Source of the DNA: CALLPQ01 sp964392325
Lineage (GTDB): Bacteria > Pseudomonadota > Alphaproteobacteria > Caulobacterales > Parvularculaceae
Assembly (NCBI GenBank): GCA_964392325.1
Contig: CAYMPJ010000001.1
Span: 124,001 to 188,000 of the forward strand
Length of the DNA stretch: 64,000 bases
Direction: 5' to 3'
A program made the translations under genes and the position numbers. Positions within the stretch are counted from its first letter, which is position 1. Each line of letters opens with the position of its first letter. Positions 52,339 through 62,140 of this stretch are shown here, one piece after another. The notes below the pieces were generated by a model. That model was not told the origin of the DNA and ran no database searches. It saw nothing but the letters and a program-made list of their open reading frames with translations.

Positions 52339-53811
52339 TTACTTAGCTTTCAGATCGGCAAAATAGTCTTTGGTCATTTTGGCGACCAACGGGGAGAGCA
52401 CCAATAGTGCAACCAGATTTGGTGCAGCCATCAAGCCGGTTAAAGTGTCAGCGACCGCCCAAAAGATACTGACAACATCTGTAACAGCACCATTTTCCTC
52501 GAGCATTAACACAGAAGCGCCAAACATAACCAAGGCAATCCAGCTAAGGCGAAATGGGAAAATACTCTTTTCGCCGAAAAGATAAGCGCAGCTGCGCTCA
52601 CCATAGTAAGACCAGCCTAAAATGGTTGTGAAACCAAACACCACCAAGCCAATCGCCACAATATGGGTGCCAATCGGCTTACCAAAGACCTCCCAGGATA
52701 GCGTGTTGCCAAATGCCTGAACGGTTAGGGGTGCACTGGTTTCACACCCGGCAGGTAAGGATAGTAAGTCAGGCCGTACAAATGGCGCACATTCCGGTGC
52801 AATGATCCCCGCAGTCAAGATCACCAATGCGGTAATTGTACAAACCACGATTGTATCAATAAAAGTACCCAGCATGGCGACAATACCCTGATTAACAGGA
52901 TTATCGTTTTTAGCCGCAGCATGGGCAATCGGCGCTGAGCCTTGGCCCGCTTCATTTGAAAAGATACCGCGCGCGACCCCCTTTTGCATGGAAAGCAAAA
53001 GCAATCCGCCAATAAAGCCACCCTTGGCCGCATCATATCCAAATGCTGACGAAAATATCGCGGCAAATGCGGATGGCACCGCATCAACATTCATAAAAAC
53101 GACGATCAGACCAGCTACAAGGTATGAGATCGCCATAGCCGGCACCAATTTGCTGGCTACCGTGGCAATACGTTTAATGCCGCCCAAAATCACGGCAGCT
53201 GCGCCCGCAGACAAAACCAATCCGCTAAGCCAGGGGGTTATGCCATAATTGGAATTCAAGGCATCGGCTATTGCATTTGCCTGAATAGAGGCGCCCGTGC
53301 CCCAAGATGCAAATACGCCAAAAAATGCAAAAATGCCTGCAAGCCACAACCATTTATTCCCCATGCCGTTTTTGATGTAATACATTGGACCGCCAACATG
53401 ATTGCCGAGGGCATCAGTCTCTCTGAATTTGATCGCCAAGACCCCTTCGGCAAATTTGGACGCCATGCCAACAAATGCAGTCACCCACATCCAGAACACT
53501 GCGCCCGGCCCGCCAATGGCGATCGCCGCGGCAACACCGGCAATATTACCGGTACCAATGGTGGAAGACAGCGCCGTCATAAGCGCGCCGAATGGGGAAA
53601 CATCTCCCTTACCAGCATTGGGGTCGCGTTTTTTAAACAGCTCGCCAAAAGCGTATGGCAATTTGAAAATCGGCATAAAACGAAGGCGGATCGTCAAATA
53701 AAGGCCCGTGCCGAGCAGTAAAAGAAGGACCGGTGGATAAGGAATCGTATCGGAGCCCCAAACCAGACCATTAGTAAAATCAATAAACTCTTTCACGGAT
53801 TTATCCCTCAT
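52339..53811 (-). CDS. alanine/glycine:cation (sodium) symporter, AGCS family
   Basis: This 490-residue carrier has about 11 hydrophobic spans. AGCS signatures are GNIAGVAAAIAIGGPGAVFW, the long GGPMYYIKNGMGNKW, FSNEAGQGSAPIAHAAA and TTILGWSYYGERSCAYLFG. It takes up alanine or glycine with sodium. It could feed the alanine dehydrogenase encoded at 41.4-42.5 kb. The TraB-like lipoprotein gene follows immediately. Confidence 0.95.
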   Translation of the reverse strand: MRDKSVKEFIDFTNGLVWGSDTIPYPPVLLLLLGTGLYLTIRLRFMPIFKLPYAFGELFKKRDPNAGKGDVSPFGALMTALSSTIGTGNIAGVAAAIAIGGPGAVFWMWVTAFVGMASKFAEGVLAIKFRETDALGNHVGGPMYYIKNGMGNKWLWLAGIFAFFGVFASWGTGASIQANAIADALNSNYGITPWLSGLVLSAGAAAVILGGIKRIATVASKLVPAMAISYLVAGLIVVFMNVDAVPSAFAAIFSSAFGYDAAKGGFIGGLLLLSMQKGVARGIFSNEAGQGSAPIAHAAAKNDNPVNQGIVAMLGTFIDTIVVCTITALVILTAGIIAPECAPFVRPDLLSLPAGCETSAPLTVQAFGNTLSWEVFGKPIGTHIVAIGLVVFGFTTILGWSYYGERSCAYLFGEKSIFPFRLSWIALVMFGASVLMLEENGAVTDVVSIFWAVADTLTGLMAAPNLVALLVLSPLVAKMTKDYFADLKAK

Positions 53812-53967
53812 TTAGCCAAATATATTAAGGCAATCGATTAAGCAGCAAACACACAAGCGCTAAACCTTAAGGGGCAATGGCGGCGGCGTCTAGCTTTTAG
53901 ACACTATTGAATTGACCGAATGACATTTTCAAACCGGAAAACCGGCCATATCAGAAGCGGAGATTAC

Positions 53968-55188
53968 TTAATAATCCCAGACCGTTCCATCTTCCAATCT
54001 GACCACTGGATGCGAGCCACGTTTATAGCTGTACTGCTTGGCTTCCTTTTCATCAAAATCCACCCCTAGTCCCGGTGCATCACTGACGTGAAACATGCCA
54101 TCTTTATAAAAATGGCCTGACGGGAACAATGCATCACATTCAGGCGTACCCAATACCAAATATTCCTGAATACCAAAATTTGGCGCCCACGCATTCAAAT
54201 GCGCCTGAGCCGCCATAGAGATCGGTGAATGGCTTGGCGCGCCATGAAAACCGGTACGCACATGATGTAAACCGGCCAAATCAACAATACGTTTTACATG
54301 GGTTATACCGCCGGCATAGGTGGCCGAGACGCGAATAAAATCGATCAGCTCCTGCTCGATCATCTCTTTGCAATCCCAGATCGAGTTAAATACTTCTCCG
54401 ATAGCAATCGGTGTCGTAGAATGTTGGCGAATGAGTTTTATCGCATTTTGATCATCGGCAGGTGTGGGGTCCTCCAACCAAAACAGATTATATTTTTCAA
54501 CTTCACGCGCAAAAGCCGCCGCCTCGCGCGGACGAAGACGATGATGGACATCGTGCAGAATTTTTAGATCAGCGCCAAAGCGATCCCTGATTTTTTCGAA
54601 AACACTTGGCATGAATTTCAGATATTTTTCCGTATCCCAAATCTCTATCTTGGGCAGTCCGGAAAAATCAGTGATGTAATGTTTTGAGTCTTCATCCTTG
54701 CTCGATACCGCGTAACCGTCCGGCATACCGGGAATTGCGCATTGTACGCGCACGGCCTTATAGCCCTGCGTTTGATAGTGCTCGATTGTATCAAGAAGGT
54801 CCTCAACATCCGATCCCGTCGCATGGGCATAAACCAGTGCACCATGCCTGCTCTTTCCGCCCAGTAACTGATAGACCGGCAAACCGGCAATCTTTCCTTT
54901 AATATCCCAAAGCGCCATATCAATCGCGCCTATTGCTGCCATGGTTACCGGACCGCGCCGAAAATAAGCGCCCTTATAAAAATACTGCCAGATGTCTTCA
55001 CTGTTGCGCGGATCCATTCCGATCAAGCAGGGAATTAGATAATCCTTTAAATAAATCGCTGGCATCGTTTCGCGCGTGTTGATTGTCGCATCGCCCAATC
55101 CATAAACACCCGTAACCGTCATAATCTTCAAAGTGACGTAATTTTTGCCAGGACCGCCAACAAAAACTTCTGCGCCTGTGATTTTCAT
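53968..55188 (-). CDS. manD: mannonate dehydratase-type enolase-superfamily enzyme
   Basis: This 406-residue protein of the mandelate racemase/ManD group dehydrates sugar acids such as D-mannonate to 2-keto-3-deoxygluconate. Features are MKITGAEVFVGGPGKNYVTL, AYFRRGPVTMAAIGAIDMAL, KAVRVQCAIPG, the metal ligands in LHDVHHRLRP, WLEDPTPADD and IAIGEVFNS, and the C-terminal THVKRIVDLAGLHHVRTGFH. The tail GSHPVVRLEDGTVWDY is typical of ManD. No uronate operon surrounds it, so its physiological substrate (mannonate, gluconate or another) is open. Confidence 0.92.
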   Translation of the reverse strand: MKITGAEVFVGGPGKNYVTLKIMTVTGVYGLGDATINTRETMPAIYLKDYLIPCLIGMDPRNSEDIWQYFYKGAYFRRGPVTMAAIGAIDMALWDIKGKIAGLPVYQLLGGKSRHGALVYAHATGSDVEDLLDTIEHYQTQGYKAVRVQCAIPGMPDGYAVSSKDEDSKHYITDFSGLPKIEIWDTEKYLKFMPSVFEKIRDRFGADLKILHDVHHRLRPREAAAFAREVEKYNLFWLEDPTPADDQNAIKLIRQHSTTPIAIGEVFNSIWDCKEMIEQELIDFIRVSATYAGGITHVKRIVDLAGLHHVRTGFHGAPSHSPISMAAQAHLNAWAPNFGIQEYLVLGTPECDALFPSGHFYKDGMFHVSDAPGLGVDFDEKEAKQYSYKRGSHPVVRLEDGTVWDY

Positions 55189-55305
55189 GAGACCATTCCT
55201 TTTATATCGTAAAATATTGACCGGAGAAAAACTCTTTCCGCTTAATAAACTGGCTCAATATCTAACAATATTTTATCGAGCTACCCAACCCTATCAACAA
55301 AACAT

Positions 55306-55977
55306 CTATTCGTTTAAAAACACACTAAAATTATCAACCTCTTCGCGTGTAGTCCGCAATTTATTCACTTTTGCAGTTTCGTCAGCATAACCAAGAGCCA
55401 TACCGCAATATAATTGTTCCCGGTCCGGCATTTGCAAAAATTTAGATACCAGTCCGGCATGCACGCACCAGGATTCCTGCATACAGGAAGCCAGCCCCCG
55501 CGCTGTTGCAACCAATGCAACTGATTGCATAAACATACCCAAATGCGCCCATTGGTTTTTTTCAAAGCGACGATCAATCGAAAAAAACATCCCCACTGGC
55601 GCGCCGAAAAACTCATAATTGCGCATCAAGTAAGCAAGTCTTGCCATTTTATCCGTCCGGGGAATATCAAGTTGCGCATACATCGCCTCCCCAACCTCAT
55701 AACGGCGACTACGCCAAGGGTCTTCCAGTTTTGGTGGATAAATAGAAAGCTCGGAGCTGCTTGCCATGGCATTTGCGGCCAATGTTTCTTTCACATTTTT
55801 GATTAGCCTTTCACGCGCAGCCCCCATAACCACATAAACTTTCCAAGGTTGGAGATTGCCCCCCGACGGGGACCAGCGCGCATCATCCAGAATATCACGC
55901 ACTTGCCTCTCTTCTACCGGTTTATCAGTAAAAGCACGAATGCTTGTACGCCGTTTTAGCGCCTCTAGCGTGTCCAT
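55306..55977 (-). CDS. nitroreductase family flavoprotein
   Basis: This 223-residue FMN enzyme has the family start RRTSIRAFTDKPVEERQVRDI and ARWSPSGGNLQPWKVYVV, which binds FMN. The later MFMQSVALVATARGLASCMQ is also typical. It reduces nitro or quinone-type compounds with NAD(P)H; the real substrate is unknown. It lies 21 bp after cysK and near the reductive dehalogenase. A joint role in breaking down aromatic pollutants is possible but unproven. Confidence 0.93.
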   Translation of the reverse strand: MDTLEALKRRTSIRAFTDKPVEERQVRDILDDARWSPSGGNLQPWKVYVVMGAARERLIKNVKETLAANAMASSSELSIYPPKLEDPWRSRRYEVGEAMYAQLDIPRTDKMARLAYLMRNYEFFGAPVGMFFSIDRRFEKNQWAHLGMFMQSVALVATARGLASCMQESWCVHAGLVSKFLQMPDREQLYCGMALGYADETAKVNKLRTTREEVDNFSVFLNE

Positions 55978-55998
55978 AAATAGTATCCAGATTACTGA

Positions 55999-56982
55999 TT
56001 AAAGCTCGTCAAAAAGAATAGTTGATAAATATCGCTCGGCAAAGGAGGGAACAATCACAACCACCATTTTACCGGCCATTTCCTCGCGCCGCGCCACTTC
56101 CAAACCGGCTGTAAAAGCCGCGCCCGAAGAAATACCGCAAGGAATGCCCTCACTGCGGGCCAGAGCACGGGCATTTTTTAGCGCGTCTTCATTATTCACC
56201 TTCACCACTTCGTCGATCAGGGAAACATCCATATTATCCGGAACAAAGCCTGCACCAATCCCTTGAATTACATGAGGGCCCGGCTCGCCGCCAGATAGAA
56301 CCGGGCTCGCCTCGGGTTCCACTGCAATCATTTTCAAAGAAGGTTTCATTGGTTTCAACACGCGCCCACAGCCTGTAAAAGTTCCCCCCGTTCCAACACC
56401 CGAAATGATCGCATCAACCTTGCCATCACTATCACGCCAAATTTCTTGGGCGGTGGTAGCGGCATGAATATCGGGATTGGCGGGATTATCGAACTGACTT
56501 GGAATAACAGAACCCGTAATCTCGCTTTGCAGCTCATTGGCTTTGGCAATTGCGCCGCCCATGCCTTTTTCTTTCGGAGTCAAATACAATTCGGCGCCCA
56601 TTAATTTCAACATTTTTCGTCGCTCGACAGACATGGATTCTGGCATGACGAGGATTAATCGATATCCTCGCGCGGCAGCAACAAAAGCAAGACCAATCCC
56701 GGTATTGCCAGAAGTCGGTTCAATCAAAACAGTATCAGCCTTGATTGTACCGTTTTTCTCCAAAGTCGTTATCATACCCAGTGCAATTCTATCTTTTACG
56801 GATGCAACCGGATTAAAAAATTCAAGCTTTAATACAAGATCAGCTTTCAACCCTTCTTGAGCGCTGAGCTTTGGCACACGCACCATTGGTGTATTACCAA
56901 TTGTCTCTAAAATTGAGTCGTAAACGCGCCCTCTCCCCGGCTCATCCAACATTACTCCATTATAGTCGGTTGTATTTTTCAT
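55999..56982 (-). CDS. cysK: cysteine synthase A
   Basis: This 327-residue PLP enzyme makes cysteine from O-acetylserine and sulfide. The Lys that binds PLP is in FNPVASVKDRIALGMI, the substrate loop is IEPTSGNTGIGLAFVAAARG, and the phosphate-binding loop is ISGVGTGGTFTGCGRVLK. GIPCGISSGAAF is also conserved. It is downstream of the dehalogenase gene (107-bp gap) and upstream of the nitroreductase. A 10-bp palindrome CCGTATACGG (57039-57048) lies ahead of it and could be an operator. Confidence 0.96.
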   Translation of the reverse strand: MKNTTDYNGVMLDEPGRGRVYDSILETIGNTPMVRVPKLSAQEGLKADLVLKLEFFNPVASVKDRIALGMITTLEKNGTIKADTVLIEPTSGNTGIGLAFVAAARGYRLILVMPESMSVERRKMLKLMGAELYLTPKEKGMGGAIAKANELQSEITGSVIPSQFDNPANPDIHAATTAQEIWRDSDGKVDAIISGVGTGGTFTGCGRVLKPMKPSLKMIAVEPEASPVLSGGEPGPHVIQGIGAGFVPDNMDVSLIDEVVKVNNEDALKNARALARSEGIPCGISSGAAFTAGLEVARREEMAGKMVVVIVPSFAERYLSTILFDEL

Positions 56983-57089
56983 GAAATGTTACCTCTAAAT
57001 TTAAAAATTTTATACTAACCGGCAGGTTTTTTATTGAGCCGTATACGGTGTAAATTGTCGCATTACCACTACCTTACCAAGCACGGGCA

Positions 57090-60000
57090 TCATAAATCAA
57101 TGGTAACGACGCCATCCTTTGCCGCGGCCCTTGATTGACACAAAATGATTGTTTTTTCCCGTTGGGCTTTTGACAATACAAAATCACGATGCTCAACATC
57201 ACCGCCAACCAGCCCGCATTGACAAACCCCGCAAATTCCATCGGAGCATTTAATATCAATTTTATAACCCTTTTTCTCCAAGGCCTCAGCGCCGCTCTCC
57301 TGATCGTTAACCAGAATTTCCTCGCCCGATTTTGCAAGCTTAAGAGTAAAGGGATGATTTATATAATCGGGTACTTCAGGGACTGAAAAATATTCAAGGT
57401 GGCACGCCTCGTCAGGAAATCCTCCCTTTTGAGAAGCCTCAATAACACTTTTCATATAACGATCCGGACCGCAGGTATAAACATGATATCCCGGCTGATA
57501 GTCTCTCAAAATTTCATCCAAATCAGCGCGCGACCCATCATCAGAAAAATGATACGTTAACTTGTCTGCCCACGGAAACTTATTCAGATCGTTCAAAAAA
57601 CCCGCACCATCGCGCGAGCCGGCACTATAATGCATTTCAAAATCTGCACCTAACGCATGAAGGCGGTGAGCAAAGGCAATCATCGGCGTGATCCCGATAC
57701 CGCCGCCCATCAAATAACTTTTTTCCGCATCCTCTCTCAGCGGAAAATGATTTATCGGTTTAGAAACAAAAACCTTTCGGCCTTCAGAAAAAATCCGGTG
57801 CATCAACAGAGAACCGCCACGCCCTTTATCCTCGCGCAAGACACCAATTTGATATTTCGATCTATTTTCCGGATCGCCAGACATGGAAAATTGTCGCAAA
57901 AACTCAGGCGCAACTACAACATCAAGATGGGCCCCTGCGGACCATTCCGGCAGCATAGAACCATCTACGGAACTTAACTCATACTTGGTGACGTCCTCAC
58001 TAATTTTTTCAATTTTAGAGACAATCACAGGGATTACGGGGCTTTCCCCATCATTGCTATAGATATGGAAAAGATCATCAGTATTCCCCTTATCTAGGCG
58101 AGACTTATATGTTTCAGCCGTCACCATGGCCTGATAGGCCTCAATTCCTTTTTCGCGGTCCATATGAAACGGGTAGGGATAGGGATGGGGCGCGAGCGGG
58201 GCGGGATAGACCGCCAATGTCTGGTCTTCATATTTAAGATCGAGATCTTTTTGCAGGCCCCGGGCATTAATCGGTTTATCAGTTGGTCGATACCCCCCAT
58301 CCTCCTGAAGTTCCAGATCCCACCACCATTTTTTTATCGGGTTAATATCACCGTGCCCCGCCATATCATCGAGCTTGGCTAAAGTGCGCGCAGCTTTCGG
58401 GACATTCATCGCGGCCCAACGAAACGGCGTTTGCGTAAATAAACCTTCCAGATTCCACGGACAGGTTTTCATACAGCGCCCACACATTGCACCGCCCGGT
58501 GTTGTCATTCGGTAGGTCGCACATTTCTGGCTATCCGACTTCCAGATTTCATAGCCATTAAACATCAATTTCGGGCCTGCGGTAATTGCACCAGCGGGAC
58601 ACTCGCGGGCGCATTTGTTGCAGGACTGACAAAAAGATTGCAACCCAAAATCGATTGGCTTGTCATGGGCCATAGGCAGGCTTGTTGTGACAACACCAGA
58701 TTTTAGTCTTGGCCCCAAATAAGGATTTAAAATCACCTCGCCAATACGGCTTACCTCGCCAAGTCCCGATAAAAGAAGAAGGGGGGGCTGTAATACTTCG
58801 CCATCAATTACCGTATGGGCTCTGGCACTATAACCCAAATTGCGGATTTGTTGAGCGAGCAAACCGCCAATAAGGGAAAACCGCAAATAGGCGCGCATGG
58901 ATTGCGCTACAGAAATCCAGTCATCGCCCGATGCCCCCTCCATCGAGTCATATCCCTGATCAATAATTATCGAAATCGCCTGATCATGATACGGATTAAT
59001 TACATCACCAGAAGCATTATGGGAATAATAAGCCCAGTCAGGACATGCAGAAACGCCGACCGCATCAGCCCCTAAAAAATATGCCGTTGCTTTGACAAGG
59101 TCGTTAGCCTCTTGGGGATCAATCTCAACTTTTTGCGCCGCTGGTTCACCATTTTGAATGACCGTAAACGCGCCAAGCGTGCGCCGCTGCGCCATAGAGG
59201 GTACGGATTTTCGCACATAATGCCCGCCCTTCGCGGCCTCTTGGGTTTTCTTACCCATATCCCCAAACAAAGCCCGCGCAAACATATCCGAACGCTTTGG
59301 CACCCTCGCAACACGAGGCTCGTCAATATAGGTTGTTGGCTTTTCAACCCGTTTTAATTTTTCAAACGGATAAAGACCGTCAACAAATCGGCGCCCTTTA
59401 TAGAGCTGGGCATTTGATGAACTCTTCTCAATACCCTTACCTAATTTCCAGGCAAGGCCATAGGCGCCGCTTTTTTCCTGATCATGTCTTGGGGCAAGGG
59501 GGCGATCTAGCGCGAGAGCAAAATTTGTTGTTACCGCTGCAACTTCGAAACGATCTTCTATATACGGATTAACGAGCCCTCGAACACCATTGCTGGTCTC
59601 TAATGAGGCTAGCCCGGCAGCAACCGCCAATTGATTTAAGTCAACATCCGTTGTGGCTCCGCTATGGGCGCGCGCCTCATACCCTAACAGGCGTAGATAA
59701 GTTGCAATCACACAGGCAGTCTCGGTACTGCGCAAACAGGCGCGCTGTCGCTGCGCCTGATCAATCCAGCCACACCCCGCCTCATCTACTTGCGGGTCGC
59801 GGGGATATTCATTTAAAATTACAATTGAATGCGTGTGCCCATCTATCGATCCCAAGGGCGTTTCAAGGGATTCTCGCAAATCGGCCATAACCGCATCGAT
59901 CCCCGAGGCCAAAGAATGGGTCTGCCGCTCCTTCAATGTTTTTGCCAAAACTTCTATATCGGGGTTCACATACCCCTTATCCAAATGGCTCTCTTTGGGG

Positions 60001-60314
60001 GTTTTACAAATACCAACCATGGAGGCATCAGAAAAATAACCAAATCCTTTCAGGTTTTCCGCACGCTCCGTGAGATCATCAGGGCACTCAGCGCGGGCTT
60101 TATTGACCGGGCCATCACGGATGACATCCATCATGGCTTGATATTCACCCATCGCATTGACAATGGATTGCGGCGCATCGGGCCGATTAAAGCGTACGGG
60201 CTCAAACTTGGGAACCTTGGACAAATCAGGCATCACACCCGTACAGGCAAGTCGCTCCAACGGGAATGGCCCCATATGAACCGGTCGATCCTTTGTTGAG
60301 AATAAACGCATCAA
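57090..60314 (-). CDS. self-sufficient reductive dehalogenase-like fusion (B12/2x4Fe-4S core plus FAD and 2Fe-2S reductase)
   Basis: One 1074-residue chain resembling the aerobic-type catabolic reductive dehalogenases (BhbA/NpRdhA group), which remove halogens from aromatic compounds with cob(I)alamin. Residues about 400-560 hold the B12-binding core (CPDWAYYSHNASG, then IRNLGYSARAH). The 4Fe-4S ligands are Cys562/565/568/572 and Cys598/611/614/618. From about residue 755 comes a ferredoxin-reductase unit with flavin site RQFSMSGDP and NAD site MGGGIGITPM. A plant-type 2Fe-2S domain follows with Cys1023/1028/1031/1059. There is no Tat signal, unlike respiratory enzymes. Residues 206-272 mirror 489-554, an internal duplication. 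The substrate is unknown. Confidence 0.85.
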   Translation of the reverse strand: MMRLFSTKDRPVHMGPFPLERLACTGVMPDLSKVPKFEPVRFNRPDAPQSIVNAMGEYQAMMDVIRDGPVNKARAECPDDLTERAENLKGFGYFSDASMVGICKTPKESHLDKGYVNPDIEVLAKTLKERQTHSLASGIDAVMADLRESLETPLGSIDGHTHSIVILNEYPRDPQVDEAGCGWIDQAQRQRACLRSTETACVIATYLRLLGYEARAHSGATTDVDLNQLAVAAGLASLETSNGVRGLVNPYIEDRFEVAAVTTNFALALDRPLAPRHDQEKSGAYGLAWKLGKGIEKSSSNAQLYKGRRFVDGLYPFEKLKRVEKPTTYIDEPRVARVPKRSDMFARALFGDMGKKTQEAAKGGHYVRKSVPSMAQRRTLGAFTVIQNGEPAAQKVEIDPQEANDLVKATAYFLGADAVGVSACPDWAYYSHNASGDVINPYHDQAISIIIDQGYDSMEGASGDDWISVAQSMRAYLRFSLIGGLLAQQIRNLGYSARAHTVIDGEVLQPPLLLLSGLGEVSRIGEVILNPYLGPRLKSGVVTTSLPMAHDKPIDFGLQSFCQSCNKCARECPAGAITAGPKLMFNGYEIWKSDSQKCATYRMTTPGGAMCGRCMKTCPWNLEGLFTQTPFRWAAMNVPKAARTLAKLDDMAGHGDINPIKKWWWDLELQEDGGYRPTDKPINARGLQKDLDLKYEDQTLAVYPAPLAPHPYPYPFHMDREKGIEAYQAMVTAETYKSRLDKGNTDDLFHIYSNDGESPVIPVIVSKIEKISEDVTKYELSSVDGSMLPEWSAGAHLDVVVAPEFLRQFSMSGDPENRSKYQIGVLREDKGRGGSLLMHRIFSEGRKVFVSKPINHFPLREDAEKSYLMGGGIGITPMIAFAHRLHALGADFEMHYSAGSRDGAGFLNDLNKFPWADKLTYHFSDDGSRADLDEILRDYQPGYHVYTCGPDRYMKSVIEASQKGGFPDEACHLEYFSVPEVPDYINHPFTLKLAKSGEEILVNDQESGAEALEKKGYKIDIKCSDGICGVCQCGLVGGDVEHRDFVLSKAQREKTIILCQSRAAAKDGVVTIDL

Positions 60315-60495
60315 ACCTCTGACTTAAATAATTCCGTTAGACATATTTAACACGCTTGGCGTTTTATCATAGATCAATCAACAATTTTGATAATGTCCCC
60401 GCACTTCGCCGTCCCTGACATTAGGACGCGGTTACATTGGACACACAATGAAATCCGGTTACACATAAAGTTTGTTTCCATAATCACGGATAATC

Positions 60496-61749
60496 ATGAC
60501 CTTTATTCAACCCCTTCTCGGTCTCGCCGGTTTGATCGCAATCGCCTGGAGCTTGAGCGAGAACAGAAAAGTTTTTCCCTGGCGATGGGTTCTTATTGCT
60601 GTGGGGTTTCAAATTGGACTTGCGATCCTTTTTCTTCGTATCCCCTTTTTACAAAAGGGCCTCGCCGGGGCGGGCGCGGGCGTGAGCGCATTAGAGCGCG
60701 CCAGCCGGGCCGGGTCTTCTTTTATGTTTGGTCATTTGGGCGGTGCGCCGGTTCCATATGAGACCGAGCTGGGTGCAAACACGCTTATTATCGCCTTTCA
60801 GATTTTGCCTATTATCATGGTAACCGCAGCCCTCGCCGCCCTGTTATGGCATTGGCGCATCCTCCCTCTGCTCATTAAAGGCTTAAGCCTTACACTAGAA
60901 AAAAGCCTCTCGATCGGGGGCGCAACATCCCTTGGAACAGCTGCGAATTTTTTTATGGGGGTGGTAGAGAGCCCGCTGATTATTCGCACCTATCTGGCCA
61001 CAATGAGCCGCTCGGAAATTTTCATTATAATGGTCGCGGGCCTTGCGACGGTTTCTGGCTCCGTGCTGGTTTTATATGCGAGTATATTGGAGGGCATTAT
61101 TTCGGATGCGACGGGACATATTCTCACCGCCTCTTTGATCTCGCTCCCCGCTTCCCTTTTATTTGGGCGCATTATGGTGCCGGGCGATACCAACACCGAC
61201 AAAACGATCGATACAAATTTTGAAACCTCTATCCAATATGGCTCCACACTGGATGCGCTGGTGCGCGGGGTGGAAGACGGGTTGAAAGTCTTTCTCTCAG
61301 TGATGGCAATGCTGATTGTTGTGATTGCATTGGTCCATCTGGCCAATGAAATTTTGACCTTGCTCCCTGAGTTTGGCGGCGCGCCCCTTAGCGTTGCGCG
61401 TATTTTTGGCTGGCTTTTTGCCCCTATTGTTTGGCTTTTTGGAATCCCCCTCAGCGAGGCCATCACAGCGGGACAATTGATGGGCACGAAATCAATCTTA
61501 AATGAATTTCTCGCTTTTCAACAATTGGCCAGCCTGTCGGAGGGCGCTTTGTCGCCGCGCTCCAGCATTATCATGACATATGCCCTTTGTGGTTTCGCCA
61601 ATTTGGGCAGTGTCGGTTTGCAACTGGCGACATTTTCAACCTTGGTTCCCCCACGGCGAGAGGAAATAAGTGCGCTGGCTTGGCGTGCCTGGATCGCTGG
61701 TAACCTCGCTACGGGTACAACGGCAGCGGTTGCGGCACTCGTTATTTAA
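60496..61749 (+). CDS. concentrative nucleoside transporter, NupC family
   Basis: This 417-residue cation-coupled nucleoside importer has about ten spans. Family features are GANTLIIAFQILPIIMVTAA, the ESPLIIRTYLATMSRSEIF motif, GTKSILNEFLAFQQL and ALCGFANLGSVGLQLATFS, which line the substrate site. It begins a plus-strand run with an ArsR regulator and zapE. No nucleoside phosphorylase or kinase lies close. Confidence 0.95.
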   Translation: MTFIQPLLGLAGLIAIAWSLSENRKVFPWRWVLIAVGFQIGLAILFLRIPFLQKGLAGAGAGVSALERASRAGSSFMFGHLGGAPVPYETELGANTLIIAFQILPIIMVTAALAALLWHWRILPLLIKGLSLTLEKSLSIGGATSLGTAANFFMGVVESPLIIRTYLATMSRSEIFIIMVAGLATVSGSVLVLYASILEGIISDATGHILTASLISLPASLLFGRIMVPGDTNTDKTIDTNFETSIQYGSTLDALVRGVEDGLKVFLSVMAMLIVVIALVHLANEILTLLPEFGGAPLSVARIFGWLFAPIVWLFGIPLSEAITAGQLMGTKSILNEFLAFQQLASLSEGALSPRSSIIMTYALCGFANLGSVGLQLATFSTLVPPRREEISALAWRAWIAGNLATGTTAAVAALVI

Positions 61750-61789
61750 ACCGCTTGATTAATTTTGATATTTCTATAATTATGGAATA

Positions 61790-62119
61790 ATGGAAATTAA
61801 TGATTTTTCAACAATGCTAGCCAGCCTTGGGCAGGAAACGCGTCTGGAAATTTTTCGCACCCTAATTAGGGCCGGAAGCAATGGCCTAAGCGCCGGCGAA
61901 CTCTCTAGCGCGCTCAATATCGCGCCCCCGACCCAGTCATTTCACCTCAAAGCCATGGTGCATGCCGGATTGATTGCCCAGCGACGCGAAGGGCGGCAAC
62001 TCCTTTATGCGCCAGATTATGGCGCAACCAGACAAATGATTGACTTTTTACTCACCGATTGCTGCGATGGCGATAAGCGGTTATGTGGTCCATATATTGT
62101 AGAGACGAAAACAGCATAA
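61790..62119 (+). CDS. ArsR family transcriptional regulator
   Basis: This 109-residue winged-helix repressor has TRLEIFRTLIRAGSNGLSAG and the recognition helix NIAPPTQSFHLKAMVHAGLI, followed by RREGRQLLYAPD. The C-terminal end CCDGDKRLCGP has three cysteines that could bind arsenite or another soft metal. The cysteines are not in the classical ELCVCDL position of the recognition helix. It lies 40 bp after the nucleoside transporter and before zapE. Its target is unknown. Confidence 0.92.
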   Translation: MEINDFSTMLASLGQETRLEIFRTLIRAGSNGLSAGELSSALNIAPPTQSFHLKAMVHAGLIAQRREGRQLLYAPDYGATRQMIDFLLTDCCDGDKRLCGPYIVETKTA

Positions 62120-62140
62120 TCTATTGTCGGAGTTTTTTTA

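Noticed and set aside
57039..57048. Palindrome CCGTATACGG before cysK as an operator
   Set aside because: A 10-bp palindrome is too short to claim without other copies; it is mentioned only as a possibility in the cysK entry.
60340..60400. An FNR/CRP-like inverted repeat upstream of the dehalogenase (ATCAA-N5-TTGAT)
   Set aside because: The half-sites are in the reverse order and spacing of a true TTGAT-N4-ATCAA site.
60387..60761. A 124-residue frame overlapping the start of the nucleoside transporter
   Set aside because: It runs in another frame over a well-supported transporter gene and is Arg-rich without domains.
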